Assembly (NCBI RefSeq): GCF_001904725.1
Contig: NZ_MRCE01000004.1
Location: 232,226-296,225 of the forward strand
Reading direction: 5' to 3'
Source: Phormidium ambiguum IAM M-71
GTDB lineage: Bacteria; Cyanobacteriota; Cyanobacteriia; Cyanobacteriales; Aerosakkonemataceae
Length of the DNA stretch: 64,000 bases
Numbering within the stretch: the first letter of the stretch is position 1; every line of letters starts with the position of its first letter. This document shows, piece by piece, positions 18,820-28,679 of this stretch. The notes beneath the pieces are model-generated. The model searched no databases, was not told the DNA's origin, and worked only from the letters and a program-made list of their open reading frames with translations. A program made the translations under genes and the position numbers.

Positions 18820-19257
18820 ATGGTCAATTTGGCAAACAGACGCTTCAGCCGTCCTTACTTGGGACAAGGGCTACGTTTTCCTTTACAAGTTAACAAGCAG
18901 GGAAATTTAGACTTAAGTATTGAGGAAAATAGCGTTAGAGAATCAATTTATATTATTCTCTTGACTCAATTAGGCGAAAGAGTTTATCGACCCGATTTTG
19001 GTTGTCGGTTATCTGAGTTAACTTTTGCTCCTATGAATAGTGAAACGCTGATGCTGATGCGAATTTATGTGCGGCAAGCGTTAGAAATGTGGGAACCAAG
19101 AATTATTCTGAATGAAGTATTAGCTGAACCCGATCCTGCGGAAGGTAGAGTTAATATACTAATTAGTTATCGCCTTCAAGAAGGTCACGAACAGCGGAGT
19201 ATAGTTTATCCTTTTTATTTGCAACAAGAATCAGACGATTTTGAAGAAAATTATTAA
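18820..19257 (+). CDS. gp25/GPW-like baseplate protein (Afp9-class)
   Basis: About 145 aa from the ATG chosen here. A GTG at 18787 would add 11 residues but lies inside a hairpin. The core (NSVRESIYIILLTQLGERVY, RPDFGCRLSELTF) is the diagnostic gp25/lysozyme-fold baseplate motif. MLMRIYVRQALEMWEPRI and VNILISYRL follow, as in the family. The protein helps start sheath assembly at the baseplate. The order spike, gp25, gpJ-like, gpI-like is conserved in CIS loci. Confidence 0.92.
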   Translation: MVNLANRRFSRPYLGQGLRFPLQVNKQGNLDLSIEENSVRESIYIILLTQLGERVYRPDFGCRLSELTFAPMNSETLMLMRIYVRQALEMWEPRIILNEVLAEPDPAEGRVNILISYRLQEGHEQRSIVYPFYLQQESDDFEENY

Positions 19258-19300
19258 AACATATATCAAGCTAAATCATTAATAACCAATCATCAAAATT

Positions 19301-21475
19301 ATGGTCTTTGACTTTTTACCAAATTTACCAAAATCAGACCTGGATGACCGAGATTACGAGGACTTGGTTAGAGAGTGCATTTTGCGAATTCCCCGCTACA
19401 CTCCCGAATGGACGAATTATAATCCTAGCGATCCTGGTATTACTTTAGTTGAACTTTTTGCTTGGTTAACCGATCAAATGTTGAGTCGGTTTAATCAAGT
19501 TCCGCGACGCAATTATATTAGCTTTTTAGAACTTTTAGGAATTCGCCTCCAGCCTCCCAATCCGGCACAAACTGAATTAACTTTTTATTTGGTAGGTAAT
19601 TTACCGGAAGCTTACACGATCGCACCAGGTACCGAAGTCGCTACCGAACGCACCGCCACAGAAGAAGCGATCGTCTTTACCACCGACGAACCTTTAGCGA
19701 TCGGCAATCCCATTGTGCAACACTTTCTCACCGCTGACTCTGCACCTTTAATTCCAGAGGTTTTGCGCGATCGCTTTACCCACTTTTGGAGTATGCGATC
19801 GAACGGTGAATGGTTTGGGCCAGAACTATCACTCTTTAACAATACACCCCAAACTGACAATTGTTTTTACTTAGTCTTCGATCCCGAAACACCCCTTGAC
19901 GGTAACGTTCTCGCCATTACCTTTAAAGGACAAGCAGCTACCCCCACCGGAATCAACCCCAACGCACCCCCACGACGTTGGGAAGCTTGGAATGGCGAAA
20001 AATGGGAACCAGTTTTACTGCAAGAAGCAGACGACGAAACCCAAGGTTTCAGCTTTAGCGATCTCGCCCAAAAAGGCGGAAATCCAGTTCAAGGCGCTGA
20101 TGTCGTCTTACATTTACCCGTGAACTTCCCCGCTGCCGATTTTACCGCCTATCGCGGACGTTGGTTGCGTTGTGTTTGCACTCGACCCCATCCCCGTCAA
20201 CCAGGTTACAGTCGATCGCCACAAATTATTGGTATAGTTGCACAATCCATCGGTGGTACAGTAATCGCCAGTCAATGCGAAATCGTCGAAGCGGAAGTGT
20301 TAGGCGAAAGCAATGGAGATCCCGGACAAGTCTTTCAACTACAAAGATCGCCCGTTTTGGCGCGAAGAGAAGATGAATATTTAATTGTCACGCCTCCGAA
20401 TGAAATGCCGCAAGAATGGGAAGAAGTCACAGATTTTGCCAATTCTACGGCTACCGATCGCCACTATATAATAGATTCCCAAACCGGAGAGTTGCAATTT
20501 GGGCCTTTAGTCCGAGAATCCAATCAACTAAGAGAAGCAACGGAACTGCGATCGCAAATTCAAACCACCACCACTCGTTCCTTATTCCAATCCAGCGCTA
20601 CCGTAGAACAACAATACGGCGCAGTTCCTCCCAGAGGCGCAACTTTGCAAATGTCCCGTTACCGCACAGGTGGCGGATTTGCCGGAAATGTGCAAGCGGG
20701 AACCTTGCAAGTTCTCAAAAATGCCATTCCCTACGTCGCCAGTGTCACCAATCACGCACCCGCCCGCAATGGCGCAGATGGCGAAACCTTAGAACAAGCA
20801 GCGATTCGAGTTCCGCAAATGTTACGAACGCGCGATCGCGCCGTCACCCCCGAAGACTTTGAAGAATTAGCGATTCGGGGCGGAAATGGCGCAGTAGCGC
20901 GGGCGCACTGTTTACCCGTAGCAATGGTAAAACCGGGAATTGTGCGTTTGCTCATCGTACCGCAAGTGAGCACTGACGGGATCGATCGCGGCGAAGGCAT
21001 CCATCCTGACTCGTTTACACTTCACCCCCGCCTCGAACAACAAATCCTCAGCTACCTGGATGAACGCAGATTACTGGGAGTGCAAGTGCAATGCGCCCAA
21101 CCTGACTATTTAGGTATTGCTGTGCAAACTGAAGTCGCCCTGAAACCTGAGTACAACAACCCAAACGCTAAAGCGGAGATTTCCGCCGAATTACAAATCG
21201 CATTGTACGACTTTTTCAATCCCATTACAGGTGGAATGGAAGGAACAGGTTGGCCTTTAGGAAGAACAGTTTATACTTCAGATGCGATCGCTATTCTTCA
21301 ACAATACGACTACATTCAATACATCGGAACAGTACAACTATTTCCCCTGCGTCGGGAAGGCAATAGTTGGATACGCCTTCCACCCTCACCAGTTATCAAT
21401 CCTGGCAGTTTGGGCACGATTTGTTCTTGGGCAGATTCGGTAGTGCGATCGCAACATATCATCAACTTCATCTAA
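19301..21475 (+). CDS. gpJ-like baseplate wedge protein (Afp11-class)
   Basis: A 724-aa protein. The N-terminus (YTPEWTNYNPSDPGITLVEL, FAWLTDQMLSRFNQVPRRNY) and the later segment RMQTRDRAVTPEDFEELA-like (residues about 505-525) are hallmarks of putative baseplate assembly proteins of the gpJ/T4 gp6 class. The length fits the long CIS form, which has a large insert (about 110-460). It builds the baseplate wedge around the spike. HIP1 octamers and related GCGATC motifs are frequent in it. It is 43 nt after gp25, with a weak ribosome site. Confidence 0.9.
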   Translation: MVFDFLPNLPKSDLDDRDYEDLVRECILRIPRYTPEWTNYNPSDPGITLVELFAWLTDQMLSRFNQVPRRNYISFLELLGIRLQPPNPAQTELTFYLVGNLPEAYTIAPGTEVATERTATEEAIVFTTDEPLAIGNPIVQHFLTADSAPLIPEVLRDRFTHFWSMRSNGEWFGPELSLFNNTPQTDNCFYLVFDPETPLDGNVLAITFKGQAATPTGINPNAPPRRWEAWNGEKWEPVLLQEADDETQGFSFSDLAQKGGNPVQGADVVLHLPVNFPAADFTAYRGRWLRCVCTRPHPRQPGYSRSPQIIGIVAQSIGGTVIASQCEIVEAEVLGESNGDPGQVFQLQRSPVLARREDEYLIVTPPNEMPQEWEEVTDFANSTATDRHYIIDSQTGELQFGPLVRESNQLREATELRSQIQTTTTRSLFQSSATVEQQYGAVPPRGATLQMSRYRTGGGFAGNVQAGTLQVLKNAIPYVASVTNHAPARNGADGETLEQAAIRVPQMLRTRDRAVTPEDFEELAIRGGNGAVARAHCLPVAMVKPGIVRLLIVPQVSTDGIDRGEGIHPDSFTLHPRLEQQILSYLDERRLLGVQVQCAQPDYLGIAVQTEVALKPEYNNPNAKAEISAELQIALYDFFNPITGGMEGTGWPLGRTVYTSDAIAILQQYDYIQYIGTVQLFPLRREGNSWIRLPPSPVINPGSLGTICSWADSVVRSQHIINFI

Positions 21476-21502
21476 TCAAAATTAAACCTTATCTGTGCAT
21501 AA

Positions 21503-22522
21503 ATGACACAAGCCTACATCACCCAACCCCTAATTCTCGACCTCACCCCCCTCAGACTCCCGGAAGCAGAGTCTGCAATGCTGCCAATTCAATCAGAAAG
21601 GGCAAACATCGATCCTGACAACCAAAGCTTATTAATTGTGCCAGGGGAACCCAGCAAAATGCTAGTTAGATTGCAAAATCTAAGTTCTCGCCCCCTCCAA
21701 CTCAACTTTGAACTTAGCGGCGACTTTCCTTCCCAATGGTGTCAAATTGATACAGAAGCCAACATATTAGCAGCACAAGAACAAATCGAAACTGTACTTT
21801 ATTTCCAAGTACCAATTGATTTCTTTGAAGCACCGCAAGCAATTAGAATAGGGCAAGTTCTAAAACTCGATTACTTTGCTCAATTAAATGTTTACGGTTC
21901 CTCTCCCGGTACAGCACCACAATTATTAGAAATAGCTTACTTTAACTTATATATTCGTCCCGAAACTCGCTATTTAGAATTTCTCCCCCAATTTTATCAA
22001 GAAATTGATTTTATCGGTCGGTTCCTCAAAATCTTTGAAGCAACATTAGAACCAGATATTCAAATACTCGCTAATCTTTGGGCATATTTAGATCCGCGAA
22101 CCGCACCCAGAGGAATGATAGATTTTTTAGCTCATTGGGTTGGTTGGCGAATTCAACCTTATCTCAGTTTAGAACAACAAAGACAGCTAATTTTTAACGC
22201 CTTAGAAATTTATAGTTGGCGCGGAACTCGTCGGGGATTACGCTTATATCTACATTTAGCCACAAATTTACCTTTAGACGACCATCTTCCCAATGAAGAT
22301 GATAAACATATCGGCATTTATGAGTTTTTTAGCGATGGCTTTGTATTAGGAGGATCTTCTATTGGTCAAGATGCTATTTTAGGCGGTGTTCGTCCCTTCC
22401 ATTTTAAAGTTCGTCTTCGTCCAGAGTTATCTAACTCGCTAGATGAAGAGTTAATCAAAACGATAATTGAACAAGAAAAACCAGCTTTTTGTACCTACGA
22501 TTTACTGATTGAAAACCGATAA
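21503..22522 (+). CDS. gpI-like tail protein (Afp12-class) with an Ig-like N-domain
   Basis: A 339-aa protein. Residues about 155-290 (YLEFLPQFYQEIDFIGRFLK, IDFLAHWVGWRI, ALEIYSWRGTRRGLRLYL) match tail protein I/Afp12-type baseplate proteins. Residues about 45-150 look like a beta-sandwich (PGEPSKMLVRLQNLSSRPLQ, FPSQWCQID). They resemble domains in the membrane proteins encoded at 25998-28676 and 23761-25971. The N-domain may be the contact between baseplate and membrane anchor; that is inference. It starts 27 nt after the gpJ-like gene. Confidence 0.87.
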   Translation: MTQAYITQPLILDLTPLRLPEAESAMLPIQSERANIDPDNQSLLIVPGEPSKMLVRLQNLSSRPLQLNFELSGDFPSQWCQIDTEANILAAQEQIETVLYFQVPIDFFEAPQAIRIGQVLKLDYFAQLNVYGSSPGTAPQLLEIAYFNLYIRPETRYLEFLPQFYQEIDFIGRFLKIFEATLEPDIQILANLWAYLDPRTAPRGMIDFLAHWVGWRIQPYLSLEQQRQLIFNALEIYSWRGTRRGLRLYLHLATNLPLDDHLPNEDDKHIGIYEFFSDGFVLGGSSIGQDAILGGVRPFHFKVRLRPELSNSLDEELIKTIIEQEKPAFCTYDLLIENR

Positions 22523-22533
22523 ATTTAACAACT

Positions 22534-23730
22534 ATGTCTGCAATATTTCCCCTTCCCGAACCTTCACCCCTAACTCGCCTCTCTGTAGAGGATGGATTAC
22601 TTTTAAATGCAGAACTTTGGCAATGCGCTCATCAATATCATCGCCACCGTCAAAATATTCATTTTCAATCCCTGAATCAGCCCGGAATTGTTTCTGGGTT
22701 AGGCGTTTCCGTAATTCCCGCCCCCGAAAATATTGCCGCTAAATATCGAGATGGACGATGGCTAGAAATTAGTCATGGTGTCGCAATTGATTTACTGGGC
22801 AACCCAATTGTAGTACCTCAACCTATCGAATTTCGCCTTGCTTCCGAAGCTAAAGATCGCCCTTTATTGGTTTATATTACCGTCAGTTATGTTGACCCAG
22901 AAAAACTATATCGTCAACAAACCAAATACCTTCTAGAAGAAAGTTTTCGGATTGATGAAAAAACCAGTCCACCTACAGAATTAGAAGTAGAATTATGCCG
23001 AATTTTAATTTTGCCTGGAACAGTTAATTTAACAGTAGCAACTAATGTTTTCTTTCCCCAAGAAAATGAAATCGATCTCCGCTACCGTAAGTCAGCTATG
23101 GCGCGTCGCCAAGAGGTAGTGCGTACAGGTTTGGTAACGCAAAATTCCGCGAGTGATGGTTTAGTTATGTCTGCTCTTTCGGAGTTGTTGCGATCGATAA
23201 CTGCACTTTATCCAGCAATGGAAGGAATTGCCGAAGTTAGCCAGGTTTCATTACTAGCCGAATCGCCATTAAATGACGATTTAATATACATCAATTACCA
23301 GGAATTCATCACCCTTTCTGATGCCAAACTAGAAGTGTTAAGAGACTGGGAACAAAGCGGAGTAACCTTATTAATTGAATTACCCGGATTCGCTGATTCC
23401 CAAGCTTTAATTAACCTTAAACAAATGGTTGGAAAAATAGTCAATGTTTCCGTCACAGAAGCGACAGGAGAAATTCATTTACAACATCCTCTTCGCAAAC
23501 AACCATTTTTATTTGGAGAATTTCCAGTAATTCAAGGACAGGAAATTAGCATCTTAAACTGGGGAGGAATTGTAGTCATTTTTGGAAATATTTCTCAAGC
23601 TTGGGGATTGGATACAGGCTTAAAGTTGCCGAGAGAAACTATCCGAATCGCCCAAGAAATGGGAATAAATATTTTGCATTTTGCCTACCGGAGGCGACAG
23701 CTAGCGCAATTACAAAAATCGAGATATTAA
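22534..23730 (+). CDS. CIS-operon protein of unknown function, DUF4159-like C-terminus
   Basis: A 398-aa protein. The N-terminal part (LSVEDGLLLNAELWQCAHQY, GIVSGLGVSVIPA, GVAIDLLGNPIVVP) resembles a conserved protein that I associate with cyanobacterial CIS loci but cannot name. The C-terminal 130 residues (LRDWEQSGVTLLIELPG, AQEMGINILHFAYRRRQLAQ) are reminiscent of DUF4159. It has no signal peptide or membrane helix. It lies 11 nt after the gpI-like gene and 30 nt before the WD40 membrane protein, so it is probably a fibre, collar or adaptor component. Confidence 0.7.
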   Translation: MSAIFPLPEPSPLTRLSVEDGLLLNAELWQCAHQYHRHRQNIHFQSLNQPGIVSGLGVSVIPAPENIAAKYRDGRWLEISHGVAIDLLGNPIVVPQPIEFRLASEAKDRPLLVYITVSYVDPEKLYRQQTKYLLEESFRIDEKTSPPTELEVELCRILILPGTVNLTVATNVFFPQENEIDLRYRKSAMARRQEVVRTGLVTQNSASDGLVMSALSELLRSITALYPAMEGIAEVSQVSLLAESPLNDDLIYINYQEFITLSDAKLEVLRDWEQSGVTLLIELPGFADSQALINLKQMVGKIVNVSVTEATGEIHLQHPLRKQPFLFGEFPVIQGQEISILNWGGIVVIFGNISQAWGLDTGLKLPRETIRIAQEMGINILHFAYRRRQLAQLQKSRY

Positions 23731-23760
23731 CTTTAGAAGAAAGGAAGTTTTCAATAACTA

Positions 23761-25971
23761 ATGAATATTTTTACTAGTAAAAGCATAAATAACAATATGT
23801 CACAATCTCTAATTGGTATTAGTACGTCTCTCAAAGAACTTACTTTTCAACCAGGAAGTTTGCCAGCTAATTTTGAAGTTAATGTTGTCAACTACAGCGA
23901 TAAATTTGTCAGCTTTCAACTAGAAGTAATTGCGGCTGGCGTTGAGGGAAATTTAAAGCATGACTGGTATGTTTTATCACCAGAAATAAGTAGTAAAAAG
24001 CCGCCTGGAGATAGCACAAAATTTATCGTTCAAATTATTGATACACCATTACCCGGATTTGTGGGTCAGGTAAATTTAACTGTGCGGGTTTTTTCGATCG
24101 AACTGCAACAGGAAAATAGACAACTCATCCGCTTAACTGTGCTCCAGGGATTAGGCGAAGTTGCCTTAAAATTGAAATTACCGATCGCAGAATTTCAAGC
24201 ATATCCAAATCAGCAAATAAAAATACCAGTTCAATTAGAAAATCCCGGTCAAAAACCTGCTAATGTAATTTTGCATTTGCTAGGAATAGAATCTGCTTGG
24301 TTAATTGAAGAAAAGCAAAGTTTGCACATTCCCGCAGGCGATCGAATTGAAACAGCTTTCCTCTGTCAAATTCCCTCACCAATCGAAGCTTTTAGCCAAA
24401 TTTATCACTTTACTGTAGAAGCAATTCAACCTAGTGGTTTATCTTCACAAATCCAAGGTAATTTATCAGTTTTACCCAAAGGAGAAGTAGAATTTAGGTG
24501 CAATCCTAAACAACATCGGATTCCGAAAAATTTCTTGTCTTTCCATTCAAAACCAGTCAACTACCAACTTGAATTTGAAAACGCTAGCAACTTAGATCAA
24601 ATTTGTCGTGTTGTTGTACACACTGAAGAAAAAGTTGATTGTCAAATTTTGCCAGAAGAAATCAACCTTCAAAGTGGAATGACTAACCAAGTAAACTTAG
24701 AAACAAAAGTAAAACGTCCTTGGTTTGGAAACGAAAAAAAACTGTTAATTGAAGTTGCTAGCGAACTTTCAGATCGTCGTTTAGGTAATACTGAACCTGC
24801 TAGGCAAATCTTAATACTTAAAGTTTTACCACGAATCCCAACTTGGTTATTAGCGATCGTCCTTGCTTTGTTAGCTTACTTGTTGTGGTGGAGTTCTTGG
24901 TTAAATCCAGATAACCCCTATTATGGACATCAAAAAGCAGTTAACTCTGTAGAGTTTAATGGGTTAGTAGATGATTTAATTAGTGGTTCTAACGATCGAA
25001 CAACTATCTTATGGCGAGTTGATGGCTTTTTTAATCCCTTCTCCAATCAATTTGTTCGCAGAATCAGCAATCGTGACAAAGCAGTGCGAGTTGTGCGTTA
25101 CCGACCTGTAGATAATAATGTTATGGCTACAGGATTAGAAAATGGCGAAATTCAATTTTGGCGACTCACACAAATCAATAATCTGATTGGTACCCTTTCT
25201 TATCAAAAAGACGATCGAGTATTTGGGTTAGAATTTACACCAGATTCCCGCTCTTTGTTTAGTGCTCATGGTAGCGGCTTGGTATTGGAATGGGATACAA
25301 CTTTTACTAAAAGAAATATAAATTTTAGTGGCAACGAAAGATTGTTACGAAAAAGACAGTTTGATTTTGCTATTTCTCATATTAAATTATTAAATTTAGA
25401 ACAAAAATATTTAGTTATTTCTGGAAGGTACAATCAAGCAGTTATTTGGGATTTATCTAATGATAAAGTTATTAAAATTCCTTACCCACCAGGAGGACAA
25501 GATGATTACATTTTTGCTGTAGATAGTTCGGAAATGGTTCCTTTCTTATTAGCAACAGCAGATAATCAAGGCTACATTACATTATGGGATTTAGAAAAGT
25601 GTATCCTACAAAAAGGAGCGTGTGAAATACGCGATCGCTGGTTGAATACAAAAGTAGGTGAATCTGTCCGTTCTGTAGCCCTAACTTCCAATGCTTGCTA
25701 TCTTGCTAGTGGTGGAGATGATGGTAAAGTCAGGCTTTGGGCTTTAACTTCAGATGGTAAACGCGCTAAAGAACAAAATGGCGAAGATGCCAAAAAAGAA
25801 GTCGATCGATCGGATGAAAACAAGGCAATTTTTAGCGTTGATGTCAAAACAATAGAAAATCATGTGTTAATTGCCAGTGGTAGCGAAGATACACAAGTGA
25901 GAGTTAAAACACAGAAAAGACGATTCGATTTAAATTGTGAGATGCAAACAAAACAAAATACGGAAAATTGA
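23761..25971 (+). CDS. Single-pass membrane protein with Ig-like domains and WD40 repeats
   Basis: A 736-aa protein. Residues about 20-350 form two or three beta-sandwich-like segments, ending with KRPWFGNEKKLLIEVA. A transmembrane helix (about 359-378: WLLAIVLALLAYLLWW) follows. Residues about 388-725 are WD40 repeats (HQKAVNSVEFN, DDLISGSNDRTTILW, LASGGDDGKVRLW, IASGSEDTQVRV). There is no cleavable signal peptide, so topology is uncertain. WD40 propellers are protein docking platforms. With the next gene it forms a paralogous pair of membrane proteins in the CIS operon, plausibly anchoring or gating the particle at a membrane. An alternative ATG lies 36 nt downstream. Confidence 0.75.
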   Translation: MNIFTSKSINNNMSQSLIGISTSLKELTFQPGSLPANFEVNVVNYSDKFVSFQLEVIAAGVEGNLKHDWYVLSPEISSKKPPGDSTKFIVQIIDTPLPGFVGQVNLTVRVFSIELQQENRQLIRLTVLQGLGEVALKLKLPIAEFQAYPNQQIKIPVQLENPGQKPANVILHLLGIESAWLIEEKQSLHIPAGDRIETAFLCQIPSPIEAFSQIYHFTVEAIQPSGLSSQIQGNLSVLPKGEVEFRCNPKQHRIPKNFLSFHSKPVNYQLEFENASNLDQICRVVVHTEEKVDCQILPEEINLQSGMTNQVNLETKVKRPWFGNEKKLLIEVASELSDRRLGNTEPARQILILKVLPRIPTWLLAIVLALLAYLLWWSSWLNPDNPYYGHQKAVNSVEFNGLVDDLISGSNDRTTILWRVDGFFNPFSNQFVRRISNRDKAVRVVRYRPVDNNVMATGLENGEIQFWRLTQINNLIGTLSYQKDDRVFGLEFTPDSRSLFSAHGSGLVLEWDTTFTKRNINFSGNERLLRKRQFDFAISHIKLLNLEQKYLVISGRYNQAVIWDLSNDKVIKIPYPPGGQDDYIFAVDSSEMVPFLLATADNQGYITLWDLEKCILQKGACEIRDRWLNTKVGESVRSVALTSNACYLASGGDDGKVRLWALTSDGKRAKEQNGEDAKKEVDRSDENKAIFSVDVKTIENHVLIASGSEDTQVRVKTQKRRFDLNCEMQTKQNTEN

Positions 25972-25997
25972 GTAAAAAATTTTAAAATATAGGAGCT

Positions 25998-28676
25998 ATG
26001 ACTACACAAAATACTGATATTAATAATAACGCTCTCAGCTTAAGAGAAGTAGCTGACTTAACCAGTAACCTAACTGGACAACCTTTAGCGATTATTATTA
26101 ATCCATCAACAGATAGTTCTATCTTTGCTGGAGAAACCTTTGAATTGCGCGTAACAGTTACCAATCAAGGTAACAAAGGCGCAATCATTCATATTTATAT
26201 AGACGAAAGTTCTGGAATCTTGCGCCAGTGGTGTACTTTTTGCGAAGAAAGTTTAGCACTCGCTAATAATTCTAGTGGTGAAGTAGTATTTGAAATCCCC
26301 ATTCCTGTTAACGCAACTCCTAACAATTATCCCTATTTATTAGTCATTGATGCTCCTAAGCATTATCCAGAATATACACCCATTCGCCATCAAGCGCGAC
26401 TGCAAATTTTACCTGCATTACAGTCAGCAATTAGAGTAAACGATCCCAGTTTTGTTGTCTTACCAAGCACCAGTGTTAATAATCCAGCAACGATCGAATT
26501 AGGACAGTCATTTGATGTCAAAATTACTGTACAAAATCGCTCCGAACGAGTAGATAGATTTCGTTTAAATTGTCCCGATTTTCCTTCAGATTGGTTTACT
26601 ATCATTTACCCAGAAGGAATAGTAGAATTAGGATTAATCACAGAAAAAAATAGTTTGGCACTCAACCCAGGTGCTACCGGACAAATTACATTACGCTTTC
26701 AGTTACCACCAGATATTAAAGCCGGAAATTATTCACCCACCATCCAGTTAGTTTCTTTAAATAACTTAGATTTAGTCCTAATGGATGTGGTTTATTTACA
26801 AGTCCTCCCAACTTATCAATTAACTCCTAAATTACAAACTCTTATTGATAAAATTAAGGGAGATTCAGGTTTATTTCGATTAGTATTAACTAATTTAGGC
26901 AACACAGTTAGAGATATTTCTGTAAGTGCTAAAGAAAGCCGCACAAACCAACTTTGTCAATATCAGTTTACTAGCGATCGAATCAAAATTCTTTCTCAAG
27001 AAACAGCTAAAATCGATTTAGAAATCAAGCCGAATAAATGGTGGCAACGTCCTTGGTTTGGTAAAGGAATGCCGATCGAATTTTATATAGACCTAGAAGA
27101 TAATTATCAAATACCTTTAACACCTAATCAATTAGAAGGGACATTGATTTGGGAACCCCGTCCTTGGTGGCAATTATTGTTATTAAGTTTAGTTGCAGTT
27201 GGGGCGATCGGATCTTTAGCTTTTCTAATTTGGTGGTTATTTTTCCGCCCTCCCGCACTTCCCAAAATTATCGGATTTACTTCCGTGTCTTCCAGTTATC
27301 AAGAAGTAGCTGGCGATGCCATTTATTTAAATTGGCAAATCAGTCATCCCGAACAAGTAAAAACCATTAAAATTGTTGGGTTATCTGCCAATGATGGTAG
27401 CACCCTTAGTCAATCTATAACTTACGATTTTAGCCAAGGAATTCCTAAAATATTACAACCTTTTTGTAACACAAAACCAATTTTAAATTGCCAAAACGTC
27501 CGTACCAATGCTCGCAAAGCTGGTAGCTACGTTTTTCAGTTAGAAAGCATTTCTAAAGCTACAGGAAATAGAGAATTAGCTTTAACTAATACAATCAAAA
27601 TTGATCCATTGCCACTGCCTAAAATCGTCGCTTTTCAATCAACACGACCTGTCTACCAAGAAATTGAAAACAGTCCGGGAATTAACTTAAATTGGAAAAT
27701 TGTCAACCCCGAACAAATCCAAGAATTAAGATTAATTGGTCGAGCTTTTGACGGCTCAGTTAGTAGTCCTGTAAAAGTTTTTAACTTTAAGCAAGGTTTA
27801 CCTCCAGAACTTAGGGGTTATTGTTTGTCTCAACTTGAATTAGTTTGTCGGAACTTTCCTACTCAAATCAAAACACCAGGCGACTATATTTTTGAATTAT
27901 CAGTCGTCCCCAAACGTAATAATGGCGAAGAAATTGTTACCCAAAAAACTGATTTAATTAAAATCAAAGCATATCAATCACCAATTCAAATCGATTCATT
28001 TAAAATTAACGGTTTAGATGCTTTACCGAAATACATTCTTAAATTAGAACCAAATCAGCCAGAGAAGAATTTAAATATTGCTTGGAAAGTTACCGGAGAT
28101 AAAAATACAAAAGTAGAATTATTACCTGCACCGGGAAATGTTCCTTTAGCAGGGATGATTTTCTACCCTTTGAGCCAACAAACAGGCACGGAAAATATTA
28201 TTCTTCGCGTGACAAGTGCATCAGGTCAACAGATAAGCCGTTCTATTACTGTGGAAAAAGTAGCGCCATTTCCTAATCCATCTACTTCCGAAAAATTGCG
28301 CGTACCACCTCCTCCCACCCTACAACAACCATCATCTTTAAACCGAACACCACTAAATAGTAATCAATCCCCCACTTCCAACCCTAACCAAATTCCAAAA
28401 CCGACAAATCAATCGCGTCAATCTCCCAAATCTTCAACTAATAATCGCTTTCCTGAAGCCAGAGAAACAGGTTCTCCTTCTGGAATTCCTAGAGTATTAA
28501 TGCCACCCCAAAGTAACAATAATATTGCCCCGGAAGTTACACCATCGCTACCGCCACCGCTACCACCACCACCCCTTTTAAATCCTCATATATCTGGGGA
28601 AATGCCGATAGTAAAACCAACTCCCATTTTGCCAAAACCTCCTAATCCAGAAGAAGTACCACCACAATTTGATTGA
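25998..28676 (+). CDS. Single-pass membrane protein with Ig-like domains and a Pro-rich tail
   Basis: An 892-aa protein. Residues about 30-380 hold repeated beta-sandwich segments (AGETFELRVTVTNQGNKGA, LRQWCTFCEESLALANNSSG, FPSDWFTIIYPEG). The motif WWQRPWFGKGMPIEFYIDL is shared with the preceding protein. A transmembrane helix lies at about 390-412. Beyond it are three further beta domains with paired cysteines (PFCNTKPILNCQN, YCLSQLELVCRN) and a 140-residue Pro/Asn/Ser-rich tail. I know no family name. Its paralogy with the neighbour and similarity to the Ig-like N-domain of the gpI-like protein suggest a membrane anchor for the CIS baseplate. Confidence 0.72.
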   Translation: MTTQNTDINNNALSLREVADLTSNLTGQPLAIIINPSTDSSIFAGETFELRVTVTNQGNKGAIIHIYIDESSGILRQWCTFCEESLALANNSSGEVVFEIPIPVNATPNNYPYLLVIDAPKHYPEYTPIRHQARLQILPALQSAIRVNDPSFVVLPSTSVNNPATIELGQSFDVKITVQNRSERVDRFRLNCPDFPSDWFTIIYPEGIVELGLITEKNSLALNPGATGQITLRFQLPPDIKAGNYSPTIQLVSLNNLDLVLMDVVYLQVLPTYQLTPKLQTLIDKIKGDSGLFRLVLTNLGNTVRDISVSAKESRTNQLCQYQFTSDRIKILSQETAKIDLEIKPNKWWQRPWFGKGMPIEFYIDLEDNYQIPLTPNQLEGTLIWEPRPWWQLLLLSLVAVGAIGSLAFLIWWLFFRPPALPKIIGFTSVSSSYQEVAGDAIYLNWQISHPEQVKTIKIVGLSANDGSTLSQSITYDFSQGIPKILQPFCNTKPILNCQNVRTNARKAGSYVFQLESISKATGNRELALTNTIKIDPLPLPKIVAFQSTRPVYQEIENSPGINLNWKIVNPEQIQELRLIGRAFDGSVSSPVKVFNFKQGLPPELRGYCLSQLELVCRNFPTQIKTPGDYIFELSVVPKRNNGEEIVTQKTDLIKIKAYQSPIQIDSFKINGLDALPKYILKLEPNQPEKNLNIAWKVTGDKNTKVELLPAPGNVPLAGMIFYPLSQQTGTENIILRVTSASGQQISRSITVEKVAPFPNPSTSEKLRVPPPPTLQQPSSLNRTPLNSNQSPTSNPNQIPKPTNQSRQSPKSSTNNRFPEARETGSPSGIPRVLMPPQSNNNIAPEVTPSLPPPLPPPPLLNPHISGEMPIVKPTPILPKPPNPEEVPPQFD

Positions 28677-28679
28677 AAT